Origin: Ophiura sarsii
Lineage: Eukaryota; Echinodermata; Ophiuroidea; Amphilepidida; Ophiuridae
Reading direction: 5' to 3'
Assembly: GCA_035610835.1 (NCBI GenBank)
Contig: CM069447.1
Location: forward strand, 62,653,060 to 62,717,059
DNA length: 64,000 nt
In this document: positions 1 to 11,294 of the stretch, piece by piece
Layout of the letters: each line of letters starts with the position of its first letter
Position numbering within the stretch: position 1 is the first letter of the stretch
Program-made: the position numbers and the translations under genes
Notes under the pieces: model-generated
Seen by the model: only the letters and a program-made list of their open reading frames with translations
Told to the model about the DNA's origin: nothing
Database searches by the model: none

Positions 1-4
1 ATGG

Positions 5-25
5 TTATTATTATTATTATTATTA
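5..25. repeat. (ATT)n microsatellite
   Basis: The window opens with about seven TTA/ATT triplets. Such runs also end LINE copies elsewhere in this window, so this may be the tail of an element lying outside it, but no LINE sequence is recognised beside it. Confidence 0.8.
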
Positions 26-216
26 CTTTCTCATCATGCCAACGATTGTCAGTGTTTTTCATTGGATTTAGTATATTGTAATAATTTCACATTTGCTATA
101 ACATCTATGCTAGACAGTGATATATGACGTTGATATTGATGTTAATACAAATCGATGTTTTTACTATATATAAGTATTCATGAAATTGTCTTAGCTAAGC
201 TGTATTACCTAATGAA

Positions 217-1990
217 TCTAATGATGGGTGTAACTGGAAAATAATGGGTTCTTTAACATTCCCCTGCACCACTTTATAGAACCCAGCCACACAGAGCCAA
301 AATGATTACATTTTGTACCGCTTACAAGATATCGACATCCGCCATATATCATACCTCGCCTGAAATAACCATGGCCGGTGACGTGAACAACAACCTTATG
401 GGCGCACGGGCCTCTCCGGAAGGGTCAGTCGATCTAGTCTTTGTTATGTAACTGATGAAGTCTTCAGGGTTTTAATTTTCTAAAACGTTGGGGGTAAATA
501 TATATGTGTTTTTTTACATTGAACTATTCCGCCCTCACCCCTCCCCTCCCACCTCCCTCAAAAATGTATTTTTTTCTTTAATTTGTCTCTATTGAAAATA
601 TGTGTTTATAAGTTATAAATAAAAACAAAGTTTTTTTCTTTTTCAATTTTAAGAAACTCTTTTTGAATTAAAAAAAAGAACGAAAACAATCCACAGCAGC
701 GGGAAGAAAAGCTCGGACAAAAGTATCTCTGCCCTATTTACTCTCTATAGAAGCATCTCAGTACCCTTGTGGTTACAAAACCTTGTGATGCATCTGCCGT
801 TGTCCCTAAGCGGTCCACATACTCTAGATTCAATATATCGTCTTTTGTCTTTTGTATCTTTTCCAAGAATCTTATTGGATGACAACACTTGTGTATGAAT
901 CGTAAGTTGGACCGTCCGGTTACGTGATATCGGCGTTGTTTGCCGCTGATATCACGAGAAAGCTGATGTGAACACAGTGAAAGCACTAGGACGGACAAGA
1001 AGTGTACTAAGCGAACACTTCATCCATTTGAAGGAGAAAACCTAAACTTGTAACAGATCATTGACGCAACTGCTGAAGTCATCTTATCAATTAGTCTAAA
1101 ACATGAATATATCCCACACTTGTTACGTCTTATGCTGGCTTGCGCTTTTTAAAAGTCTAGCATCATTTGAATCCAATTATGGGTTTAACTGGAAAATGAT
1201 TGGTTCTTTAACATTCCCATGCACTACTTTACAGAAACCAGACACACAAAACCAAAAGTATTACATTTTGCACCGCGTGCAACATTTTGACATCCGGTAT
1301 GGATACCTGGCTTAAAATTACCATGGTCAGTGACGTGAATTACAACTATGGAAGGGTCGGTCGATCGAGGGTCTTTGCTACGTAACTTAGTTTTTTTTCT
1401 TCAAAATATTGTAATTTTCTGAAAACGTGGGGTATATTTTCACATGCTTTTATTTTTTTACATTATCTCTTACGCAGCCACCCCCTCTCAAAGCATGTAA
1501 GTTTCCTTTATTTTTGATAGGACATAAAAACAAGGTTGCTGGTTTCAATTTTTATTTAATATTTAATAAGAGAAAAGAAAAACATTCTACATCAACCGTG
1601 TCAACGGAATAAGCTCAGACAAATGTGTTGCATTATTTACTCGCTATAGACATGATAGATGCATCTCCGTACACTTGGGGTTACATAACCGTGTGAAGCA
1701 TCTGCTGCTTTCCCAAGGCGACCTACATACGTACCAAGATTCAAGATATCATCTACTGTTTTCTTGTTTTTTCTATCTTTTCCAATAATCTTATTTGAAT
1801 ATCACAAATTGTGTATGAATCGTAAGTTGGACCGTCCGGTTACGTGATATCGTCGTTGTTTACGGCTGATTTCACGAGAAAGCTGATGCAAACACAGAGA
1901 ATGTAAAAGGACGGACAAGAAGTGTACTAAGAGAAAACTTCATTCAAAACATGTTTAAGGAAGGAAACCTAAACTAAATTTAGTAGCAGA
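217..1990 (+). repeat. Diverged tandem duplication, two ~850 bp units
   Basis: Two direct copies lie at about 217-1060 and 1167-1990. Both carry, in the same order, a 'GGTTCTTTAACATTCCC' block, a 'TTACATTTTG' block, 'ACCATGG(C/T)C(G/A)GTGACGTGAA', a T-rich and C-rich stretch, 'GTAAGTTGGACCGTCCGG' and 'GGACGGACAAGAAGTGTACT'. The copies have clear substitutions and indels, so the duplication is old. The 5' part also matches pieces near 26968-27110 and 35508-35800 on the other strand (called family C here), so the unit contains a dispersed repeat. No coding capacity is apparent; the reading frames in the two copies do not correspond. Confidence 0.8.
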
Positions 1991-2152
1991 TTCCACTGAC
2001 GCAATTGCTGGATCCAATTAATCTAAAACACAAAACACATCACAAATCTATCCAAGACATTTTACGTCTTTCTCTGTCTTGTACTTGTTTAAACTCTTGA
2101 CTCATTTTCGTGGTAGATTGCATTCAACATTCGTCCCATCATAGATAATGAA

Positions 2153-3308
2153 GGTATGGATGGCGAAGTAAGTACTTTCTATTGAAACTATGTTCGTCTC
2201 GGATTAGATTCGCGCAACACAAAAGCCCGTGTAGTCTTTTGCACAGTCATAAAACAACTTTTAACAATTTATAAATAAAATGTCACTCTCGTTCCCATAT
2301 GCCTAAGTATTGATTTGAAAAGACGTTCTCGTTTTCCATCGAACTGATGGGTTCGAGTTTAGGTGTTATTAAAAACTGGGTAAAGTAGATGTCTATAAAA
2401 CTTCAAAAAGAGTGTTACATCAATCGCATCAGTGGATGTGCGTATTAATTTAATATATTTAAAATATTAGAAATATTTGAATTTTAACCTTGGCTAATTT
2501 TCTCAAACTTTTGTTATAAATCTCATCCGCTACTATGAGATATGCCGTTGCTGCAATAAACTAGCAGTACCCATATTACCGGGCTTTTCAAACATGCCAG
2601 TTATACAGGTGTTTAGCGAGACGCACATAGTATCAGCTCTACACAACATTTCAATGGGATTAATAGACATGTTCCCCCCCCCCCCCCCCCCCCCCCCCCA
2701 TTCAAGGTCTATGGTCCCATGGTGAATGAACTAGTGACTTGGTGAACACAACAGGAGGGCAGCAATGGGTATATTCAATAGGAGAGGGCGTACTTCAGAG
2801 TGGGTCAAACCATAGACCTTGAATATCGAGACAATCATGTCTATTGAAATCCCATTGAAATGTTGTGTAGAGTTGATACTATGTGCGTCTCGGTCGTGAC
2901 ACCTGTATAGCTGGCATGTTTGTAAAGCCCGGTAATAAATGTGGGTACCGCCATACTGCTAGTCTATTGCAACGACAGCCTACCTCATAGTAGCGGATGT
3001 GATATTTAACAACAGTTTGAGAAAAGAATCCATGGTGGAAATTCAAATATTTCTAATAGTTTAAATAGAGTTTTATAGACATCTACTTTACCCAGTTTTT
3101 AATAACACTTAAACTCGAACCCATGATTTCGATGGACAACGAGCACGTCTTTTCAAATCAATACTTACGCATGGGAAACGAGAGTGACGTTTATTTATGA
3201 ATTGTGGGAAGTTGTTTCATGACAGTGCAGAGCCTTTGTGTTGCGCATATTTAATCCGAGACGAGCATATTTCAATAGAAACTATACTTAAACTTCGCCA
3301 TCTATGGC
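2153..3308. mobile_element. Long fold-back element (inverted arms ~550 bp)
   Basis: The left arm (about 2153-2710) and right arm (about 2805-3308) are diverged reverse complements along nearly their full length. The left arm starts 'GGATGGCGAAGTAAGTA' and the right arm ends 'AAACTTCGCCATCTATGG'. Shared internal blocks include 'TACTTTACCCAGTTTTTAA' and its complement, and 'GACGCACATAGTATCA' and its complement. The left arm ends in a C26 run (2674-2699) next to the short centre. There is no long ORF. A shorter piece of the same sequence recurs near 32630-32690, which supports a mobile origin. The transposon superfamily is not recognised. Confidence 0.8.
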
Positions 3309-4216
3309 CAAACCCGGGTAATACAAGGAATGTACAGTCAGGTGTGTTAAGTCCACCATACCTCTAAAACGTTAATTGGAACGGCTATTTATTGGTTTTA
3401 TTATTTGTATTAAATACGCCCTGGCGTTCGAATATCACCATAAAGAGACCTTCCATGTTTTGGATTAACTGCCAACACACGGGTGTTTGCTACATGGGTC
3501 GGACCCACAACCTTCCCCATTCAATACAATCTGGTGAATGAACTCAAAATTAGTGTAACCTCCGCTTGAAAAGATTACTTGATGTAGCCAAGAATTATTT
3601 GAATAGAAGTAACTGTTACCTCCAATATGACCGCTAATCCCAAACACGGAGGGTTTCTATTACTATTTCCTTAAATTGTATTACTTCATACCGTAAATGT
3701 GCATCCGCTATTACTGGTAAATCACGCAGCAGCGTTTTGTATGTCAGTTCATAGTGCTTTTGACTAAAATTCTTCAGATGTCTATTTGTCCCCCACGGGA
3801 TGACAGGCATACAGATAGCTCATATGCAACTTATATAAGTTATATAATAATACATGTAGTACGGTATCAATGTTGATGGGAATTTTTATAATGGTTTGAA
3901 AATGTCATTCAATAAAAGTGTTCGGGATAAGTGCCCAAAGACGACAGGTATCTGTATTTTTGACACACAATTGACACAAAGATGATTTCTTTGTGTCTCC
4001 CACAATGCATTGTTTCTATTTCAATTTAAAATACTGATTTGTCTTTCCAATGCAAGCAAAAAGTAACTCAATCAACAGCAAACTGCTAGATCTTGCAAAG
4101 AATTCTTCTCTTTTTGTTACTATCGCGTCAATTTTTAGCCAGTATAAAAAAAATAAAAATAAAGAGGCTCAGAGAGATTTCTCAACGACAAAAATTGAAA
4201 CTTGAAAATAATATAT
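3309..4216. other. No recognised feature
   Basis: AT-rich sequence with only short chance reading frames on both strands. I see no repeat shared with other parts of the window. Confidence 0.5.
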
Positions 4217-4227
4217 CCTTATTTATA

Positions 4228-4325
4228 CAAATGAAATTAGGACACGATCCTGCTACATAGTTTTACAGATCTGTTTCGAAAGGACCCTTAGGTCCTCACT
4301 CATCAGAAACTCTATTTTGGATTAG
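4228..4325 (-). mobile_element. 98-bp insertion with hammerhead ribozyme, flanked by 11-bp target-site duplication
   Basis: The direct repeat CCTTATTTATA occurs at 4217-4227 and again at 4326-4336, exactly bracketing 98 bp. The insert, read on the minus strand, contains a complete hammerhead ribozyme core (listed separately). Established knowledge: Penelope-like retroelements and small non-autonomous retrozymes carry type I hammerheads with a very short stem III. Inference: this is a short, 5'-truncated or solo unit of such an element inserted by target-primed reverse transcription. It has no coding sequence and no obvious poly(A) tail. The other possibility is that the 11-bp AT-rich repeat is a coincidence. 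Confidence 0.65.
4251..4316 (-). ncRNA. Hammerhead ribozyme motif (type I, short stem III)
   Basis: On the minus strand the core reads, in order: AGTTT (4311-4307, stem I 5'), CTGATGA (4306-4300), a stem II hairpin (4299-4278) of eight paired positions plus one U-U mismatch closed by the loop TAAG, GAAA (4277-4274), a short stem III with A4274 pairing T4265, the NUH triplet GTA (4266-4264), then AAACT (4263-4259) pairing AGTTT. Cleavage would fall between 4264 and 4263. All invariant core residues (CUGAUGA, GAAA, and U then H before the cut) are present. Stem III is only about 3 bp with a 4-nt loop, or 4 bp with a 2-nt loop, as in minimal hammerheads of Penelope-like elements, which tend to cleave best as dimers. 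Activity is inferred, not shown. Confidence 0.8.
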
Positions 4326-4498
4326 CCTTATTTATATATAAATAATATAGAAACCCTCCCGTGTGTAATGATTTCTACAAAATAGGCAAAACAATGAAAT
4401 TACAAGACATTTTTTGATTCAATATGCCTTAAATTGAGACAGCAAATATAGAACGGTGCTACTGAAAATTGAGACAAACTATTGAACGGTGTTATCTG

Positions 4499-5255
4499 TT
4501 TTGTACAGTGCAAACTCGTTGACATGGCGGCATCATACACCCGTATAATTTGAAATGACTGTAGTGTACATAGTCGTATAATATTGCCATGGGGATAAAC
4601 AGCACTATGTGAGATATCCCACAAATCTGGCGGGGAATTCCCGAACAGAGTTAAGATGGAGATGAAGGAAAAGAATTGTTTATGAAATGAAATAATAGTA
4701 ATAATACGCCTCAAACCATTTGTGTATGCCACCTACAAGTTGTCACGTTTGCATCATGCATTATGAGATGATCCGTACGTCTGTCTGGTTAGCATGCTTA
4801 GGCCAAGGCATTATGCCAAGAGGGGAAATCCTGTTCTACGGGGCCGTCCGATCCATAGTTTTGGAATTCTAGATTTGTGTGTTTTTCGAACGTTTTCGAA
4901 CATTTTCGGACATTTTTTGAGAAATGTGGAAAAGTTTGAAGAAAAAAAAATCGGAAAATGTGGAAATTTGTTAAACCATATTTTGTTTTAAATGTGACAT
5001 TTGTTTTAAAAAAAAAAATCGAAATTCATCGAAATTGTGTAAAGACTTTCGCAATAATGTTTATATAATATGTAACGATATGTCATGCAATATCAACTCT
5101 GTTTGTATAGTGTAAACTTCTTGACATGTCGGCATCATATAGACGTGTAATTTGAAATGAATGTATAGTCATATAATACTGCCATGAGGATAAACAGCAC
5201 TATGCGAGATATCCCACAAAATCTGGCGGGGAATTCCCGAACAGAGTTAAGAAGG
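4499..5255 (+). repeat. Pair of direct repeats (~155 bp each)
   Basis: The copy at 4499-4658 and the copy at 5105-5255 match closely. Both contain 'GGATAAACAGCACTATG', 'GAGATATCCCACAAA' and 'TCTGGCGGGGAATTCCCG'. The 450 bp between them is AT-rich and unlike either copy. Function unknown. Confidence 0.8.
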
Positions 5256-6256
5256 AAAAGAATTAGTCAATCGGACACGCTTAGTTGCTTTTCAGATTTA
5301 CGTATTGTTCTGACCGAGATGTGTGATGATTGTTTTGACCGCAATGATTATAATCTTACTCGGCAATTAATCCTATTGATGCCATCATATTAGATTTACA
5401 TTGCGCAATATTGACCGGTAAAAATCGTAGCGGGCAAGGCGATTGTGCGCGTTATTAATAACGTGTGTAAATGGATTTCCCCAAGCCAGTTATTACCGTG
5501 TCTTTTACATAGTCGTGATAGTAAAACATTGTGAAAACATCCTGCAGACGGTCCAACATGGTTCTGAGAAATGATTCGCTCCAGACTAGCGCTTCAGCTT
5601 CAGTGAGCTGACTGCTTGTATCATAGCTACGGCACGTTCTGCGCTTGATAAAAGTACTGGCTGAGAAAATATAGCGGGGGCGGGGCGGTACTCAAATATT
5701 ATTTGACGCGGTGTGCTGCTGGAGGTTTGAAATCGTGACTAATTTTAAGGTGTTTTACCTTTAAAAAATGGCTAATTTGACTGGGGGATTTTGACGATTT
5801 GTATGTTTAGAGTTTTCCAGTACAATTCATACCCCATGCTTTAAGGAGTCTTTGCAAAGAAACGACCCATTGGAGCAGCATATACCTGTAAATATACGCG
5901 AGTCTCCCCCCTCCCCCACGGAAATCGATAGAGGGGATTGAGAGTGCAGCATTATTTTGTGAATGAAATGAATTACAAGCCGCGAGCTTTAAATATCATC
6001 TTTATTAGCGTTGTTGTTGTAATGTTATGATACTCGGGGCTATAGGTAAAACACGTGATAAATGTCATGAAAATAGCCAAACGTTATGTAAGTTGCGATT
6101 TGACCTGTATAAATGCACTGTGTGCCCGACTGTGTGCATGGGCGGTACATGTTTTCGCCGGCAAACGTGACGCGATTGAACATAATAATATAGTGGTATG
6201 GCATGGCTACATCATGTGCACAGTGAATAATATTCTCTAAAATTAAAAAACAATAG
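5256..6256. other. No recognised feature
   Basis: Mixed-composition sequence without a supported gene or shared repeat. A GC-richer patch near 5660-5700 has no recognisable motif. Confidence 0.5.
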
Positions 6257-6566
6257 TTAAAGGTAGGTGTTCCGATTGCTGGCCCGATTTTCAACTTGAT
6301 TTTTTTCTATTCTACATGATGGGTCATCCTTAAAATAGTCATATTCCAAAGTTTGAGTTGCATAACTCCAATGGTTCTTATTTCAAAAGCACAATATAAG
6401 TTGCCCATTGAATTGTTATACAAGTTGGCCGGGTGCATGGTAATTCACTGCATTTTGGCCAATAACGTCTAAATGGCACATATCTTGCGCCAAATATTTC
6501 ACAGAAATGAGAAGAATGTGGGGTTTCTTCTGATATCACAATATGTTGATAAACATCCACCTTTAA
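6257..6566. mobile_element. Possible short TTAA-flanked MITE
   Basis: The stretch begins TTAAAGGTAGGTG and ends CATCCACCTTTAA, giving a terminal inverted repeat of about 12 bp with TTAA at each edge, in the same style as the better supported TTAA families below. It has only one copy here and an unrelated interior, so this is tentative. Confidence 0.4.
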
Positions 6567-6784
6567 TTAATATATATATTTTAATTGTACTAGGGACACA
6601 ATTGTTAACGGTAACGTGAATGTGAATTCATATGATCTCAGGGCAAAATTGTCAGGCTGTGTTTCTTTACTTGTGATATTATTTCTCCAGGGGTATGGAT
6701 ACCGCGTTATCGAAGTCCGTATTATCCCACGCATAAAGTTAGCTATAACACTTCCCGGCAATACTTCACACGGTGACGGTGTGA

Positions 6785-7165
6785 TTAAAGGTATATTATG
6801 TGATCTTTCCAGGGAACGCCCTCAACATCGAAAAAAAAATAGAAAGCAGATTTTCTTGCAGATTAACATTTCTGATCATAAATCATGCATACATTCCAAG
6901 TTACAGGGCGATACGATTCTTAATTACTTCAAAATCATGGTTTTAGAGTGAAAATAAACTGTCGGAATTCCGACAGTTTATATTTTCACTCTAAATTCAC
7001 TCTAAAACCATGATTTTGAGGTAATTAGGAATCGTATCGCTCTGTAACTTGGAATGTATGTATGATTTATGATCGGAAATGTAAATCTGCAAGAAAATCT
7101 ACTTTCTAAAAAAAATCATGAATAGAGGGCGCTCTCTGGAAAAGATCACATAATATGCCTTTAAA
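6785..7165. mobile_element. Family A palindromic MITE, complete copy
   Basis: About 380 bp that is nearly one long palindrome. It runs TTAAAGGTATATTATGTGAT to ATCACATAATATGCCTTTAA, with the hairpin centre at 'CTGTCGGAATTCCGACAG' (about 6959-6976). Recurrent internal blocks are 'GAGGGCGC', 'GATTTATGATC', 'CAAGAAAATCTACTTTCT', 'GGAATCGTATCGCTCTGTAA' and 'AAAACCATGATTTTGA'. TTAA borders every end that can be seen in this family, so it is either the target duplication or the outermost part of the inverted repeat. There is no coding sequence. TTAA-specific insertion is known for the piggyBac superfamily, but the termini are not classical piggyBac ends. Confidence 0.85.
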
Positions 7166-7280
7166 TGGATTGAACTAGATTAAATGTTAACAATGTAATT
7201 TCGAGAATCTACACAAATCAAGTTTGTACACGATCCATCTATATAAATAAGAATGCACAATACTGAAGAGCAGATTTTCG

Positions 7281-7655
7281 TCACATGTACACCACTTGCT
7301 TGTCATAGGCCTAAGTACACCACATGCGTATCACATGTACACCACATGCTTGTCACATGTATATTACATGTGCATCAAATGGTTCTCCCATGCATATCAC
7401 TACGTCATGTTCATATACCGTATATGATTTTTATGATCCATATAATTCAATATGGTTTTCTTATTGAACCGATATGAGCAGGGACAAACACATCATGATA
7501 CTATATCGCTATATAATTTGTAATTAATTGCACAACATAAACAGATGTTTGTGTTAGGTGTACACCACATGCACATCACATGTACGTCACATGTCTGTCA
7601 TATTACGTACACAAATCCGTATCACATGAGTGTCACATGCACGCCACATGCACTT
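7281..7655. repeat. Degenerate CACATG-rich short tandem repeat
   Basis: Irregular repeats of a 10-12 bp unit close to 'CACATGTACAC' or 'CACATGCATGT' occupy about 7281-7400 and 7556-7655, separated by unrelated AT-rich DNA. Reading frames here have a His/Val/Thr bias that simply reflects the repeat. Confidence 0.65.
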
Positions 7656-8033
7656 TAACTGAGTACAAGAATGCCCAGCATTAAATATGTAATGTTGAAT
7701 CAACTTGGGTTACTCCGTGGTTCCTCAGACAACTACATGTAGTGCTCAGACCTTTTTTATCAGCCTATTAGACAGCCCGATATCATTTGACCATATCAGA
7801 TTATCAGGGTAATATTGTCCATTTGCTATAAAGCGTTAATAATATCATACACACAATGGTACTGATTTCATATCAGATAAAAGCTAGTCGCCTCAGGCCA
7901 TTGACTGTATCGTGTGTCAGTATAGCAATAACGCTGACGTTACAATTGAAGCGTTTTATCGATATTTTATACAGAATATTATTAGGAAATGTCATGTGGT
8001 GATGACCAAAAATGGTTATCAAAGTAACTTCTG

Positions 8034-8209
8034 TTAACACTTTCCACGCGGCTGTTGGTTTTACCATATTTTACAAAAATGGATTTTTCAGAAACCATTC
8101 CCAACTTTCAAGGCCTATCTGAAGGATTACTGAACCAATATCAGGCATGTTTGTACTTTCTCAATGTATTTCACATGGTAATTCCAAATATGGTAATAAA
8201 ATTAAATAA
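8034..8209 (+). mobile_element. Family B MITE, 3'-truncated copy
   Basis: Begins TTAACACTTTCCACGCGG and continues through the family landmarks 'TTTTTCAGAAACC', 'CCCAACTTTCAA', 'GGATTACTGAACCAATA' and 'CCAAATATGGTAAT'. The right terminal repeat is missing; the copy stops where a LINE-like tail begins at about 8210. Confidence 0.8.
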
Positions 8210-8395
8210 TGATATGATATGATATGATTTTATTGGCACAAAATCGCGACCCGAAGGCCGAATTACATTGTACAGGAAAGCAAGGAATACATATAAAACA
8301 ATTCAATACACAAATAGCCAACTTACTGGGCAGGAACATGGCAAACAACAAGAGACAAGGCCAAATACAGGATATGCGAGCATGATGAAGAAAGA
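8210..8395 (-). mobile_element. 3' end of a LINE (non-LTR retrotransposon)
   Basis: Read on the minus strand, the segment ends 'GGTCGCGATTTTGTGCC', then AATAAAATC and then short ATATC-type repeats. A 3' UTR with an AATAAA-like signal followed by tandem short repeats is the usual 3' terminus of CR1/L2-like LINEs. No reverse transcriptase is visible upstream, so the copy is heavily 5'-truncated. The exact family is not known. Confidence 0.5.
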
Positions 8396-9904
8396 CGGAG
8401 CATGCAAAGCAAATTATGGGAGTTCACTGTTGATCAGCTTCACATAATAAGGAATGGGGCTTTCAGCATATCTGTTTGTGCGAGCACGAGGCTGGGTGAG
8501 TTCGGCATTGTTTCTCAATTGTCTACCATAATGTTGACATTTTTGAAACATTTTGACCGAAAAAAGCCCTTGGTGCCCCCGCCCCAGCCCTATTTATGCC
8601 CCGCTCCAGTCTCTTTACAAGGATCATTATTCGCGGGCGTTTGGTGTAAAACATGCCCTTACCCCCTCTTAAGTCTTCTGAGCTGACTGAAAGAAGAAAT
8701 ATTTGGGAACCCTTTTACGAACATTTATCATCTTGCCTCCCCCACCCCCTCCTGAAAGAAATCCTAGCTATACGCCCTGGTATTCACTTTTCCCCATCAC
8801 AATTGAGGTTTGGGTGTCAGAAGAACGATCATATTTTTCTTTTTGCCCCTGGATTTGAGAGATGTTACCTTTATGAAGGGATCAGGGAGAGATTAGGGAG
8901 GAGATAAATATGTAAGCCTTACGGGTTTTTGTTTGTGCCCCGACCAGCATTCTCAAAGCTACTGATCGGCTTATGTTGTTTTGCCGGGAAACTGACCGGA
9001 GGTGGTTTAATTAAAAAAAAATCCCGACAATATGACAGCTAATCAAAACATGGATAACCTCTATAATTGTATTACAAAGAATGGTTGATGTCCATCGGGT
9101 TGTTGAGGTACTGATTAAGTAGAGAATGCCAATAGAATAGGTGAGATTAGCACGGATTAACGTCGGATCAATAATTCACTTCATTAAATAAAATATTATA
9201 TGGTTAATTAATATTGTGGTTTGCCAGTACATTTATTATTCAGATTGCAGCGTGCACAAATAATACAGACTCTAGCCAACAATGCACTTTATATACATAC
9301 ATTTGGCAATAGCTCGTCGTTGGATAACGTAAGGTTAGTCCAGTTCAAACCATATAAAGTGTTCAAAGTGTATTGAAAATGTGACTTTTGAAAAATAAAT
9401 GGTGCTAATCATGGTTTATCTTTGTTGTTAGGTGTTATGTCTGGTATCGAAATGTGCCGAGAAGATTCATTCAAATGTCTATCTAGCCTGTTTGGTACAA
9501 AAATAATTGAAAGTTACTTTAAATGACCTAAACAAAGTGTACGACTTGTTTTTGTTGAACACTTTAGTAGATCCCGCCTGACTCAAATTGTTCACGTTGC
9601 GTAGCAGTATTTGGTTTCGCCACGGGTGATTGCTCTGCTGTCTGTTCAATAGCTCTCGTATTGACCATGTTAGCGTTCGAGATGCACCGTCGTTCTTTAC
9701 AGTTAGTTTTTTCCTACTCCCAGTCGTTATTCCAAACAAAATGTAACATGAAAGTGTCTACAGATGTTGGCAAACACTATGATCATGATGTACACAATAA
9801 TATGGCCACACAATGAAATAACTACGGCAAATTACGACTGGATTGGCTAGCAAAACCGGACCGGCGATGAAGTACGTCTTATCTGCATGCCGCCATTGAT
9901 ATTT
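8396..9904. other. No recognised feature
   Basis: Reading frames of 84-94 codons lie at 8402-8907 (+) and 9479-9739 (-). None shows a domain, and their proline-rich content follows C-rich DNA. I see nothing else. Confidence 0.5.
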
Positions 9905-10190
9905 TATCTCAGTGTCTTGACAAACCTAAAGCTAGTCCAGCCAGCTTGACTAACCTAAAGCTAGTCAAGTCAGCTTGTCTAATAAGGTAGTCCAGCCACA
10001 GACTAGTCCAGCAGAACAAATCAAGCTAGTCAGGCTGAGCCGGACTAACCTTAAGCTAGTCAAGTTGGTCATAACCTATCCAGCAGGCTTGACTAACCTG
10101 CTTGGCTAGTTTAAGCTAGTCCAGCAGGCTTGACTAACCTGCTCGACTAATTTAAAGTTAGTCCAGCCTGTGTCTGACTAGTTATAGTTT
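9905..10190 (+). repeat. Minisatellite of 'GCTAGTCCAGC...GACTAACC' units
   Basis: Irregular tandem repeats of about 25-40 bp built from 'AGCTAGTC(C/A)AG', 'CAGCTTGACTAACCT' and similar blocks. Unit length varies. Many half-units are complementary (CTAGTC and GACTAG), so the array could fold into hairpins. Confidence 0.85.
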
Positions 10191-10197
10191 TCAGTGT

Positions 10198-10550
10198 TTA
10201 CTTTGGTAATCCCAAACTGACAGGCAACTGGTAGTTGGGGCTTTCCCTTTACACCGAAAAAATGTATAACCGACCTTTTAGTTGGGTTATCACAAGCTGA
10301 CGGGCAACTGGTAGTTGGGACTTTCCCTTACGTCTGTAGAGTTTATACTGACCTTTTAGTTTGGTAATCACAAACTGACTGACAGGCAAAGTTTCGGGCT
10401 TTCCCTTTACACCGAAAAAAATGTATAACCGACCTTTTTAGTTGGGTTATCACAAACTGACGGTCAACTGGTAGTCGGGGGCTTTCCCTTACGTCTGTAG
10501 AGTTTATACTGACCTTTTAGTTTGGTAATAATCTCGAATCGACGGGCAAT
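10198..10550 (+). repeat. Tandem array, two ~170 bp units of two ~85 bp subunits
   Basis: The block 'GGCAACTGGTAGTTGGG' plus 'CTTTCCCTT' recurs four times. Subunits alternate between a form with 'ACACCGAAAAA' and 'TATAACCGACCTTTT', and a form with 'ACGTCTGTAGAGTTTATACTG'. The higher-order pair is repeated twice, which is a small higher-order repeat. It directly follows the previous minisatellite. Confidence 0.9.
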
Positions 10551-10579
10551 GGGCTATTTATTACATTTGTAATTCATAC

Positions 10580-10740
10580 AACCTTATGGAAGACGTTACC
10601 ATAAACTTCTCCTCAGAGAGTGTGAATTGGTTACCCGCATCGGTGACGCCATTTGATATTTACACTCCTCTGTGTGGAAGATTAAGGTCATGTCTTCCAT
10701 AGGGGGTGTATGGATTTCAAATGGAATAGCCCATTTAACC
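10580..10740. repeat. Dispersed repeat with 'GTGTGGAAGATTA...GTCATGTCTTCCAT'
   Basis: Matches the segment at 17605-17702 plus 17967-17990. Shared blocks are 'AGTGTGAATT', 'GTGTGGAAGATTA', 'GTCATGTCTTCCATA' and 'ATTTCAAATGGAATA'. Partial internal inverted symmetry is visible. The element type is unknown. Confidence 0.75.
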
Positions 10741-11028
10741 ATTCTACTCGCAACAACCTGATCTTTTTTTCTAATCAACATTATACCCGAAACTCTTTGT
10801 CCTACATGTATAGACATTAAATGGCAGATACTGTAATAGACCCACACATGCTAATCAACGTGGGCACTTGCACACGACAACATTATGTGACATTTTCCTA
10901 AATGAGACGAGACGGCGACCAGACATTCTCATCAGCCTGGTGACTGGTGCGTATTAAAAGGCCACAAAATTCTTACAATTTAAAAACGCACGTTCTGACT
11001 GTTAATCACTGAAAAAATATATAACACA

Positions 11029-11277
11029 TTAAAGGCGTATATTATGTGATCTTTTCCAGAGTGAATTTAGAGTGATAAATAAACTGTTCTGCTAGCAGAA
11101 CAGTTTATTTTCACTCTTTGAACCATGATTTAGTAATTAGGAATCGTATCGCTCTGTAACTCAGAATAATATTCATGATTTATGATCAGTAATGTAAATC
11201 TGCAAGAAAATCTACTTTCTAAAAAAAAAAATGAATAGAGGGCGCCTCCTAGAAAAGCTCACATAATATGCCTTTAA
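11029..11277. mobile_element. Family A MITE with left arm deleted
   Basis: Starts TTAAAGGCGTATATTATGTG and jumps after about 30 bp to the central hairpin ('CTGTTCTGCTAGCAGAACAG', about 11084-11103). The right arm is then intact to CATAATATGCCTTTAA. The missing left arm implies an internal deletion, probably made easier by the palindrome. Confidence 0.85.
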
Positions 11278-11294
11278 AGGGATACTCCTCCTAA

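Noticed and set aside
1103..1612. Reading frames of 61-70 codons in the second tandem unit
   Set aside because: The corresponding frames are not preserved in the first unit, so they are chance ORFs in repeated DNA.
7281..7655. CRISPR-like array
   Set aside because: The CACATG-type repeats are short, irregular and contiguous, without spacers of constant length, and the window is eukaryotic.
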